This document shows positions 1 to 5,504 of a DNA stretch of 6,285 nt, one piece after another. Where the stretch lies: NCBI GenBank assembly GCA_002425885.1, contig DINC01000158.1:20221-26505 (forward strand), given 5' to 3'. This stretch comes from Spirochaetia bacterium UBA5550. GTDB lineage: Bacteria > Spirochaetota > UBA4802 > UBA5550. Position 1 is the stretch's first letter. Each line of letters starts with the position of its first letter. The notes beneath the pieces were generated by a model that worked only from the letters and a program-made list of their open reading frames with translations, did no database searches and was not told where the DNA came from. Position numbers and translations under genes: made by a program.

Positions 1-17
1 TAATTCAGGAGATTTTT

Positions 18-755
18 TTAAGATTCGTAGATTATTGAAAGGATATATTCGCTGCCGAAACTGCGTGTTTCCGCTGTGATACCCTGAACTTCAGTTTTAT
101 CAAACAGGATTCTGTTTCCATCAACTGTAACCCTGTTAATTGTTTCGTGAAAGCCCTTCCCTGTTATTTTCAGAAAAGCTTCTTTAAATGTAAAAACAGT
201 AATTATATCTTTTGCCGGACGGTTTTTAAATTCAGTTCTCTCTTCAGGGGTAAATGCAACTGACATTACTGCCTGCAGGTCTATGCCGCTGCTTTTTTCG
301 AGATCTATTCCGGTTTTTTTACCCGGAGTAAGATGCAGCGCTGCTATTGCGAAATCACCTGAATGGGTGAGAGATATACCTGTATCCTCATGTTGTGAAA
401 CCACAGGTTTGCCCGATTCATCGTATCCTATTATTATATCTCTGAAGTCTTTTCCGGGGAATTTTTTTGCATAAAGAAGTTCTTTCAGTGCAATTCTTCC
501 GCAGAGCCATTCGATCTGCCTCTTGAGACTGCGGGCGCCTGCGACTCTTGAGATCTCATCAGCAGTGCAGTATTCCATGGCAGGTAAAAATGCTGAAAGA
601 TCAATCCCCCGGCCTGTAAGGTAGTTTTCAGGCACAATCCCCTTCATCTCAGACTCAATAAAGTCCGTGATGCAGAGAACAGATATATAAACAGAGGAGT
701 TTAATTTTTCAATGCGGGAGTATAATTTTCCCCCGCCGCAGCCTGTTCCTTTCAT
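18..755 (-). CDS. Sfp-type 4'-phosphopantetheinyl transferase
   Basis: Predicted to transfer the 4'-phosphopantetheine arm of coenzyme A to a serine of acyl-, peptidyl- or aryl-carrier proteins in the cytoplasm. At 245 residues it has the size of the two-lobed Sfp family rather than the short AcpS type. Visible family motifs are ISLTHS (residues 127-132, the His-Ser motif), GIDLEK (149-154, with Asp151 and Glu153 expected to bind magnesium) and FTFKEAFLKITGKG (188-201, with Glu192 and Lys196 of the KEAxxK motif). The usual Trp at the head of this last motif is Phe188. ATG at 755 is the preferred start because residues 22-31 (VYISVLCITD) look like the family's first beta strand, so Met38 would remove it. 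The Shine-Dalgarno sequence is poor (GGCGGG, 11 nt upstream). The gene begins 30 bp after the DUF4015 lipoprotein gene and is probably expressed with it. No carrier-protein or synthase gene is in view, so the substrate is unknown. Confidence 0.93.
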   Translation of the reverse strand: MKGTGCGGGKLYSRIEKLNSSVYISVLCITDFIESEMKGIVPENYLTGRGIDLSAFLPAMEYCTADEISRVAGARSLKRQIEWLCGRIALKELLYAKKFPGKDFRDIIIGYDESGKPVVSQHEDTGISLTHSGDFAIAALHLTPGKKTGIDLEKSSGIDLQAVMSVAFTPEERTEFKNRPAKDIITVFTFKEAFLKITGKGFHETINRVTVDGNRILFDKTEVQGITAETRSFGSEYILSIIYES

Positions 756-785
756 ATAGAAATTAGCCCGCCATAAAATAAATGA

Positions 786-2753
786 TCAAGGTTTCCTCCC
801 GTTAAAAGCCTTATCAACCATTGAATGATCTCCCCCGGGATTCCAGAATGAATAAGATAATCCGCCGCCGTCATGCACACCTTTAATCTGCTTCAGAATA
901 TAATCAGGCCCCCATGTAGGAGAGAGATAGTTCCACCCCTGTATCCAGAGCCTTATGACAGTTCTTCCGCGCGAGTGGTATATTGATCGTATGGCGCTGT
1001 CCCTTACAATCCAGTAGGGCCTCTCTGCATCAGAAAAACGTGTGTAGAACGATGCGCAGAAGTGGGACGGGTAAACCATGGGATAAATAGCATCAACAAA
1101 TCGCGATAAAAACTGAATATCCTGGCCGATTATATTCCCGAACCTGTACCATGCATTAAAGCCGTAAATATCAACAGAAACAGGTACACCGCACTCCTGT
1201 CTCGCCTGCTGGAGAAAATCTCCAAGGATCTCCGACTTGAATGTATCATCTTTTTCCCTGTACCTGTAGAGACACCGCCCCGTAGGGCCGTCAGTTGGGA
1301 AACGTATGTAGTCAAACTGTATTTCGTCGAAACCGAGTTTTGCTGTTTCACGGGCAATCTCGATATTGTAGTCTCTCACAAATTTTGAATAGGGATCGCA
1401 CCACTTTTCTCTCGGGAGCCCCACCCAGGGTTTATTGCTGAATTTATCCCATATCGCATATTTTCCGTTATATGCTTCATACATCTTTTTGTCTTTGAAA
1501 GTCACATTCCGGGCAATGACGTAAATATCTTTATCATGCAGATGCCTGATTATATCTTTTATATTGGTGTTTCTCACAGCGCCGAGTTCTTTTGCTGTTT
1601 TGGACTCGATGGGTGCATTTATTATACCGAAGTCATCCTTGACATCGATTACAACTGCATTAAATCCGTTCCTTTCGACTATATCAAGAAATCCTTTAAA
1701 ATTTGTGTTTATCATTCCCCAGTTGACATAGAGCGCCTGTTTATCCCCTGATCTGCTCTCTTTCTCCGGGCTGTATTCTGTGATGTTTCTCTTTATAAAG
1801 AGTGGAGGGTTGCTGCTGCTCCCTTTAACGAACAAAAGCGCAGGACCCTTTTTTTTGTATGATTCAGAGACCTCTTTCTGTAAAGGTGATACTTCAATCT
1901 TTTTTGTTGCAGGATTATACCGGTATATAGATTCAGACGTTGATATAAATATGCTGTCATTAAAGGGGGTGATGCAGTGTACTCCTTCACGTTTTTCATC
2001 TTTTACAGGAAATTTTACAGACTTCCAGTTTTTCCAGTCTGAAGATTCCACCATGCCCCGTCCGAAGAGGTATCCGGAATAAAGCACCCCTTTAGATGCT
2101 GCAAGTGACGACACTTCTTCACAGAAGTGAAACGGGCCGACGTAATACTCCTTCGGAATGCCGTCATTGATTTCGGTTGTGGAAGACGGGGTAATTTTTA
2201 CAACACCATTAAATGAAGTCCCGGCGTAAATAACTCCGTCAACCACTGTAATAGATGTGAAGTAGTATGAATTTTTGTTTTCAGCAACATTGATTTTCTG
2301 CCAGCTTTTCCCGCGATCAATGGATTTATACAGAGTATGTTTAGTAGCAAGATAGAGCTTTGAGTTATCAGCAGGGTCAATACAGAAGGCGGATATCTCC
2401 CTGTATTCATTTATCCCTTGAAGCTGTGTTCTCCGTTTCAGAACCGGTGACGAGATATCGCTCCATTTGCTCTCCCCCTTTCCAAGTCTGAATATTCCGG
2501 AATATTCAGTGGTGAGGTATAGTGCCCCCTCTGAATCGGATGTTATATATTCAGCATTAAAATTTTCAGGGAGACCATCTGACATACTATGCCATGACCC
2601 GTTATATCCCTTGATCCCCTCGCCGGGAAAGAATCCTATGTAGCTGTAATTGTCAATATTTCCTGAGCAGGAAACGGCACCTGCGGTTATAAAAACTATT
2701 AGTGATAACAGAAAAATTTTTTTTCCGGATAATATGCGGTTAACAAAAAACAT
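786..2753 (-). CDS. Lipoprotein with Asp-box propeller-like region and DUF4015 putative glycoside hydrolase domain
   Basis: A 655-residue exported protein. Residues 1-28 form a signal peptide (KK at 11-12, then a hydrophobic stretch) ending in AVSC, with Cys29 as likely lipidation site; Ala at -3 makes this a relaxed lipobox. Ser30 at +2 does not suggest inner-membrane retention. Residues about 35-320 contain repeated beta-type units of the form [LI]Y-[LA]-[TG]-T followed by an aromatic/basic strand (near 78, 133, 175, 224 and 268). One perfect Asp-box, SIDRGKSW (144-151), and a degenerate one near 237-243 suggest a BNR-like propeller. Residues about 338-650 match the DUF4015/COG1306 putative glycosyl hydrolase family, a TIM-barrel-like fold: GFNAVVIDVKDD (363-374), YVIARNVTFKD (411-421), GFDEIQFDYIRFPTDG (474-489), SVDIYGF (526-532), DAIYPMVYPSHF (554-565) and LWIQGW (602-607). 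Asp481 in FDYIRFPTDG is a candidate catalytic residue. Activity and substrate are unproven in this family; a surface or periplasmic glycan is inferred. GGAGG lies 5 nt before the ATG. Confidence 0.9.
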   Translation of the reverse strand: MFFVNRILSGKKIFLLSLIVFITAGAVSCSGNIDNYSYIGFFPGEGIKGYNGSWHSMSDGLPENFNAEYITSDSEGALYLTTEYSGIFRLGKGESKWSDISSPVLKRRTQLQGINEYREISAFCIDPADNSKLYLATKHTLYKSIDRGKSWQKINVAENKNSYYFTSITVVDGVIYAGTSFNGVVKITPSSTTEINDGIPKEYYVGPFHFCEEVSSLAASKGVLYSGYLFGRGMVESSDWKNWKSVKFPVKDEKREGVHCITPFNDSIFISTSESIYRYNPATKKIEVSPLQKEVSESYKKKGPALLFVKGSSSNPPLFIKRNITEYSPEKESRSGDKQALYVNWGMINTNFKGFLDIVERNGFNAVVIDVKDDFGIINAPIESKTAKELGAVRNTNIKDIIRHLHDKDIYVIARNVTFKDKKMYEAYNGKYAIWDKFSNKPWVGLPREKWCDPYSKFVRDYNIEIARETAKLGFDEIQFDYIRFPTDGPTGRCLYRYREKDDTFKSEILGDFLQQARQECGVPVSVDIYGFNAWYRFGNIIGQDIQFLSRFVDAIYPMVYPSHFCASFYTRFSDAERPYWIVRDSAIRSIYHSRGRTVIRLWIQGWNYLSPTWGPDYILKQIKGVHDGGGLSYSFWNPGGDHSMVDKAFNGRKP

Positions 2754-2758
2754 CGTTT

Positions 2759-2763
2759 CCTCC
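2759..2763 (-). promoter_or_regulatory. Shine-Dalgarno of DUF4015 lipoprotein gene
   Basis: On the minus strand GGAGG stands 5 nt before ATG at 2753. This fixes the start, which is also the one that yields a complete signal peptide. Confidence 0.8.
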
Positions 2764-2772
2764 AGGGATTGA

Positions 2773-2810
2773 CTGCTGTATTTTGGAGTTTTCTATGCGA
2801 AAATCAGCAG
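2773..2810. repeat. Inverted repeat in leader of DUF4015 lipoprotein gene
   Basis: The arms are CTGCTG-T-ATTTT (2773-2784) and AAAATCAGCAG (2800-2810). They give 11 base pairs with one bulged T around a 15-nt loop. No run of T follows on either strand, so it is not a typical intrinsic terminator. It lies about where transcription from the promoter candidate at 2817-2846 would begin. It could therefore be a 5'-terminal RNA hairpin that affects stability, or a DNA operator. The repeat is directly visible; its role is inferred. Confidence 0.5.
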
Positions 2811-2816
2811 CAGACA

Positions 2817-2846
2817 TTTCTATCCGGCATGGAGAAGCGCTGTCAA
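2817..2846 (-). promoter_or_regulatory. Candidate sigma-70 promoter before DUF4015 lipoprotein gene
   Basis: On the minus strand a perfect -35 hexamer TTGACA (2841-2846) is followed after 18 nt by TAGAAA (2817-2822), or after 17 nt by ATAGAA. The -10 is only fair (4 of 6). The predicted start near 2810 would leave a leader of roughly 57 nt. This would allow the lipoprotein and the phosphopantetheinyl transferase to be expressed apart from the cysteine-rich lipoprotein gene upstream. Confidence 0.45.
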
Positions 2847-2864
2847 TTCTTAATTCAGGGGGAG

Positions 2865-3116
2865 TTATTCTTCTTCCTCATCACTCCCTTCTTTAAAAAG
2901 GGGTTTATCGCAGGTTTCCCTGCAATCCCTGAAACTGTCACATCTTTCATGACATGCGGGATCAAAATGATCACTCGGACAGCTCATATTGCATTCGCTG
3001 TGCATCTGCTCACAAAGGATTTCACACTGGCTTTTTGTTCTTAATGGATTGGCGCATCCGGCAGCAATCAGTACCGCTGTTATGAAAAGCAGGCTGATTT
3101 TCTTCAATAATTTCAT
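2865..3116 (-). CDS. Small cysteine-rich lipoprotein with four CX3C pairs
   Basis: An 83-residue precursor. Residues 1-20 are a short lipoprotein signal peptide (KLLKK, then a hydrophobic core) ending at AAGC, with Cys21 as lipidation site. Ala22 at +2 favours outer-membrane sorting if E. coli-like rules apply. The mature part has eight more cysteines in four CX3C pairs: 31/35, 42/46, 55/59 and 65/69. The regular i,i+4 spacing places both members of a pair on one helix face, so disulfide-stapled helices or a metal/cluster site are possible. Two twin-CX3C sets resemble, in spacing logic only, the helical hairpins of small mitochondrial Tim proteins. The tail after residue 76 is acidic (EGSDEEEE). 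The start is secure: AGGAGG stands 8 nt upstream, with a good promoter before it. I do not recognise a named family. The gene leads the minus-strand cluster and has no visible terminator before the next gene. Confidence 0.85.
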   Translation of the reverse strand: MKLLKKISLLFITAVLIAAGCANPLRTKSQCEILCEQMHSECNMSCPSDHFDPACHERCDSFRDCRETCDKPLFKEGSDEEEE

Positions 3117-3124
3117 GATATCAT

Positions 3125-3130
3125 CCTCCT
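3125..3130 (-). promoter_or_regulatory. Strong Shine-Dalgarno of cysteine-rich lipoprotein gene
   Basis: AGGAGG on the minus strand, 8 nt before ATG at 3116, is a full match to the anti-Shine-Dalgarno core. It supports this short ORF as a real and well-translated gene. Confidence 0.88.
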
Positions 3131-3141
3131 TTCTTTTATCA

Positions 3142-3220
3142 GCGCAGGATATTTCCCTGTAGTTATAAAGATAAGGTTTTCCCGGGTCAAGTCAAGCTGG
3201 CGCAGGATTTTAATATTTCC
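3142..3220. repeat. Paired split direct repeat flanking the lipoprotein promoter
   Basis: Copy 1 (3142-3156) reads GCGCAGG followed directly by ATATTTCC. Copy 2 (3200-3220) reads GCGCAGG, then six extra bases ATTTTA, then ATATTTCC. The copies start 58 bp apart. Copy 1 lies over the predicted transcription start of the cysteine-rich lipoprotein gene, and copy 2 lies between the two divergent promoters, about 10 bp from each -35. This placement suggests a regulator-binding pair, but chance similarity cannot be excluded. Confidence 0.4.
3162..3190 (-). promoter_or_regulatory. Sigma-70 promoter of cysteine-rich lipoprotein gene
   Basis: On the minus strand TTGACC (3185-3190), a 17-nt spacer and TATAAC (3162-3167) match the consensus in 5 of 6 positions in each box. 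Predicted initiation near 3155 leaves a leader of about 39 nt ending in the strong AGGAGG. A second TTGAC overlaps immediately upstream, giving TTGACTTGACC. Confidence 0.7.
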
Positions 3221-3230
3221 AGCCTTCATA

Positions 3231-3259
3231 TTGACAAAAAATGTACTATATGATAAAAT
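3231..3259 (+). promoter_or_regulatory. Sigma-70 promoter of pcnB
   Basis: A perfect -35 TTGACA (3231-3236), a 17-nt spacer and TAAAAT (3254-3259, 5 of 6) are present. An extended -10 TGn lies at 3251-3253. Predicted initiation near 3266 gives an AT-rich leader of about 54 nt before the ATG at 3320. Confidence 0.75.
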
Positions 3260-3319
3260 GGTGATTATTATAAATACTATTTGAGCAAAAAATCTAATTA
3301 AATTATTCAGTGAGTATCG

Positions 3320-4765
3320 ATGAAATTCATACCCTCCTTCTTTAAAATTAAAACAGGCAGAAAATACCCTGTTATTGTCCCTTCCGGGACCCATCCCATG
3401 GAGAGGCGGCTTATTGAGCGCGGAGTGCTTGATATACTCTTCCGCCTGAGAAAAAACGGCTACGAGTCCTACCTTGTGGGGGGCTGCGTCAGGGATATAC
3501 TCCTTGGAATGACGCCGAAAGATTTTGATATTGTAACAGACGCCCATCCCCGCCAGATAAAAAGACTTTTCAGCAGGTGCTATCTTATAGGCAAAAGATT
3601 CCGCCTGGCGCATGTATATATCTCCGCTGACCGATTTATCGAGGTTGCCACATTCCGGGCTGCTGCTGTGTCTATGGTTTCACACGGGAAAGCTTTTCAG
3701 AATAACAATGTTTTCGGTACAATCGAAGAGGATGTTATGCGGAGGGATTTTACAATTAACGCGCTCTATTATAACTCAGCAGATTCATCGATTGTTGACT
3801 ATACAGGTGGACTTGCGGATATAAACAGGAAGATCCTCCGTTCAATCGGTGATCCCGCTGAGAGATTTAAAGAGGACCCCGTGAGGATTATTCGTGCCGC
3901 CAGGTTCAGTGCAAGGTTCGGATTCAGGCTTTCCAAAAATGATTACAGCGCTGCTGTTGCAGGCGCGGAGCTTATAAAGGATGCGAACGGGAACCGGCTT
4001 CTTGAGGAGCTTTATAAAATATTAAAGTGCGGAGCTTCAGCCGGTTCTATAGTCAAACTTCACCGTTTCGGAGTGCTGAAATACTGGCTCCCGGAACTTG
4101 ACGAAAAAGGGGTAACTATTCATATCCGGGAGAGGCTGGGGGTGATTGACAGGATGAGGCTTGCCGGTGAAGATGTCCCTGTGGGGGTTCTTATTACCGC
4201 TCTTTTCTATGATCTGTTCAATACTCTGACTGAATCTTCTATGATTAATGCCGGTTCTCACGATGTTTTCATGAAAGCAAGGGAGATATTTACTCCTGTC
4301 GCAACACGTCTTCACCTGCCGAGAAAAGAGAGTGACCGTGTATGCAATATAGTTTCAAGAATGTCCTATTTCCTTGATTCAAATGACCGGAAAAGAAACA
4401 GTGCCTTTGAACAGCGTTTTGTAAAGAATGAACATTTCAGTGACGCACTCTTTTTCTATCAGATTCTCTCTGAAGTAAAAGAGGGTTATTCCGTAAAAGT
4501 TAAGTACTGGAAGAGACTGGCTGACAGTCTTAAGGATGAGGGCACCAGAAAAAATCATGCAAGAGATGAAAAACAGAAGCCCTTTGACAGAACAGAAAAA
4601 ACCGGCAGGAAGACAGAAACGGATAAAAACCGCCCGGATAAGGGAGAGGCGGGGAGCGAAACTCCTGCAAAAAAGAAAAACAGAAGCAGAAAATATAGAG
4701 GCAGATCCGGTAAAAAGAGCAGCGAAAACCCTTCTGATGCAGGTCAGGAAACAGGGGTAGAATAA
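3320..4765 (+). CDS. pcnB: Poly(A) polymerase I (PcnB-like class II nucleotidyltransferase)
   Basis: Predicted to add 3' poly(A) tails to RNA in the cytoplasm, marking RNAs for exonucleolytic decay. At 481 residues it is close to E. coli PcnB in size. Visible motifs: LVGGCVRD (52-59); KDFDIVTDA (67-75) with the metal-binding pair Asp68/Asp70; LIGKRFRLAHV (89-99); EVATFR (108-113); EEDVMRRDFTINALYY (136-151); and EDPVRIIRAARFSARF (185-200), the nucleotide-binding helix region. LIGKRFRLAHV fits the signature recalled from the literature as separating eubacterial poly(A) polymerases from CCA-adding enzymes. The first residues (VIVPSGTHP, then LIERGVLDILFRL) align with the PcnB N-terminus, which supports ATG at 3320 over Met27. 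The Shine-Dalgarno is weak (GTGAG, 5 nt away). Residues about 403-470 form a low-complexity tail, very rich in Lys and Arg, as in other PcnB proteins and likely RNA-binding. The gene overlaps the next one by 1 bp. Confidence 0.9.
   Translation: MKFIPSFFKIKTGRKYPVIVPSGTHPMERRLIERGVLDILFRLRKNGYESYLVGGCVRDILLGMTPKDFDIVTDAHPRQIKRLFSRCYLIGKRFRLAHVYISADRFIEVATFRAAAVSMVSHGKAFQNNNVFGTIEEDVMRRDFTINALYYNSADSSIVDYTGGLADINRKILRSIGDPAERFKEDPVRIIRAARFSARFGFRLSKNDYSAAVAGAELIKDANGNRLLEELYKILKCGASAGSIVKLHRFGVLKYWLPELDEKGVTIHIRERLGVIDRMRLAGEDVPVGVLITALFYDLFNTLTESSMINAGSHDVFMKAREIFTPVATRLHLPRKESDRVCNIVSRMSYFLDSNDRKRNSAFEQRFVKNEHFSDALFFYQILSEVKEGYSVKVKYWKRLADSLKDEGTRKNHARDEKQKPFDRTEKTGRKTETDKNRPDKGEAGSETPAKKKNRSRKYRGRSGKKSSENPSDAGQETGVE
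4753..4757 (+). promoter_or_regulatory. Shine-Dalgarno of the acidic protein gene inside pcnB
   Basis: AGGGG lies 7 nt before the ATG at 4765, within the last codons of pcnB. With the TAATG stop/start junction it supports translational coupling and the chosen start. Confidence 0.7.
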
Positions 4766-5121
4766 TGGCCTACACTCTGATAAATATCGAATCGGGTGAA
4801 ATTTTTACATGCGAGGATCATCTCTGGATTGACGCTTATGAAGCGGCAAAAGCTGACGGCTGGGACCCTGACGGCACGATGTATGACGCCACATTCATAT
4901 TGGATGAGGATTTGGATTATATCGGTGATGATAATGAAAAACTCTGGAAAATATATACAGAGGTAAATTCAGAATTCAGCTGGAGCGGAAGCTACACAGA
5001 GAAGATGGGTCAGATTGTTACTTATGGTGACTCTTATTATATGGTTATGTCGCTGAAATGCGCTGGTGTTGACCCCGCGCTTTGTGAATTTGTGTCAAAA
5101 GGGAGTTTCAGAATCTGTTAA
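4765..5121 (+). CDS. Acidic 118-residue protein of unknown function, coupled to pcnB
   Basis: Family not recognised. The product has no signal peptide or membrane segment and should be cytoplasmic. It is strongly acidic: about 23 Asp/Glu against 7 Lys/Arg, and rich in Trp and Tyr. The N-terminal half has a beta-like start (YTLINIESGEIF), then WIDAYEAAKADGWDPDGT (21-38), a helix followed by a GW-x-P-x-GT turn. An acidic segment, LDEDLDYIGDD, follows (46-56), then a helix KLWKIYTEVN. Three cysteines sit near the C-terminus (99, 107, 118). The start overlaps the pcnB stop codon in TAATG, so the two genes are surely cotranscribed. Its last 4 bp overlap the stop of the opposing gene. Coupling to a very basic-tailed PcnB invites the idea of an accessory partner, but this rests on gene order and charge only. 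Confidence 0.82.
   Translation: MAYTLINIESGEIFTCEDHLWIDAYEAAKADGWDPDGTMYDATFILDEDLDYIGDDNEKLWKIYTEVNSEFSWSGSYTEKMGQIVTYGDSYYMVMSLKCAGVDPALCEFVSKGSFRIC
5118..5121. other. Convergent overlapping stop codons in TTAA
   Basis: The palindrome TTAA provides TAA for the plus-strand acidic protein (5119-5121) and TAA for the minus-strand helical protein (5118-5120). The two reading frames thus end on the same four bases, with no room for a terminator between them. Confidence 0.9.
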
Positions 5122-5429
5122 ATAACCTTTCGCAGCAGGTCCTGGCACATCTCCCTGAGACTCTCGGCCCTTCTGTATAATTTGTCAAGATAGGGATTAT
5201 CGGGATATCTTGAATAAAGCGCAAGGAGTTTGCCGGAGTATTTGAACATATGCGATTCAAGGTTTCTTATGTGAAACAGATCCTCATCCCCTTCATCAAC
5301 TATTACAGAAGTTATCCTGTCCAGAAGATCATTTTCCTTAACAAATTCCGGAAACTCATCCATTTCACTGAGAAAATCTCTGCACATAAGAGCTATTGAT
5401 TTCTGGTAGTCTGAATTTTCTTCACTCAT
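5118..5429 (-). CDS. Small helical protein of unknown function
   Basis: A 103-residue product of no family I recognise. It has no signal peptide or membrane segment. The composition is almost wholly helix-forming, with heptad-like leucines in the second half (from SGKLLALYSRYP to ESLREMCQDLLRKVI), so a small helical bundle or coiled coil is likely. It is acidic overall (about 22 Asp/Glu against 14 Lys/Arg), with an acidic patch DEGDED at 45-50. The only prolines are at 27, 76 and 79, the last two in YPDNPY, which probably breaks two long helices. ATG at 5429 has only a weak Shine-Dalgarno (GGCGGCAG region). An ATG 13 bp further upstream is in another frame and stops at once. The gene starts 17 bp from a hairpin terminator and converges with the acidic protein gene, overlapping it by 4 bp. 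It could be spurious, but composition and full use of the gap argue for a real gene. Confidence 0.7.
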   Translation of the reverse strand: MSEENSDYQKSIALMCRDFLSEMDEFPEFVKENDLLDRITSVIVDEGDEDLFHIRNLESHMFKYSGKLLALYSRYPDNPYLDKLYRRAESLREMCQDLLRKVI

Positions 5430-5445
5430 ATTCTGCCGCCATAGA

Positions 5446-5474
5446 AAAAGCTGCCTCTTTTTAAGGCAGCTTTT
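5446..5474. terminator. Bidirectional intrinsic terminator
   Basis: The perfect 11-bp arms AAAAGCTGCCT (5446-5456) and AGGCAGCTTTT (5464-5474) enclose a 7-nt loop. The minus-strand copy ends in TTTTTC and should end the transcript of the TPR gene, whose stop is about 30 bp upstream of the hairpin. The plus-strand copy ends in TTTT and is the first terminator met by the pcnB transcript. Confidence 0.85.
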
Positions 5475-5487
5475 ATCTGTCAGTCAA
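5458..5487 (-). promoter_or_regulatory. Possible promoter overlapping the terminator
   Basis: On the minus strand TTGACT (5482-5487) is followed after 18 nt by TAAAAA (5458-5463), which lies in the terminator loop. The -35 is good and the -10 fair (4 of 6). It would start RNA near 5450 and supply the small helical gene, which otherwise depends on read-through of the terminator. The A-rich -10 may be a by-product of the loop sequence. Confidence 0.3.
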
Positions 5488-5504
5488 CCAGTATTTGCAG
5501 GTTC

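Noticed and set aside
1780..2082. 100-codon plus-strand open frame inside the large lipoprotein gene
   Set aside because: It lies wholly antisense to a protein with continuous domain structure, with no ribosome site or family similarity seen.
2310..2345. Asp-box (SIDRGKSW) as evidence for a sialidase
   Set aside because: Asp-boxes occur in many propellers, and no arginine triad or other sialidase signature is visible; the likely catalytic domain is the separate DUF4015 region.
2773..2810. Inverted repeat as an intrinsic terminator of the cysteine-rich lipoprotein gene
   Set aside because: No T-run follows the stem on either strand, and it sits between a promoter candidate and a ribosome site.
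2769..3044. 91-codon plus-strand open frame opposite the cysteine-rich lipoprotein gene
   Set aside because: The minus-strand gene has a lipobox, a full Shine-Dalgarno and a promoter. The plus frame has none of these and its composition looks like antisense of cysteine-rich codons.
3113..3613. 166-codon minus-strand open frame overlapping the 5' part of pcnB and the divergent control region
   Set aside because: It runs antisense to strongly conserved pcnB motifs and through two good promoters, has no recognisable domain, and is best read as a shadow.
4536..4760. 74-codon open frame in another frame over the pcnB tail
   Set aside because: A low-complexity Lys/Arg/Glu product follows from the A-rich codons of the basic tail in the neighbouring frame.
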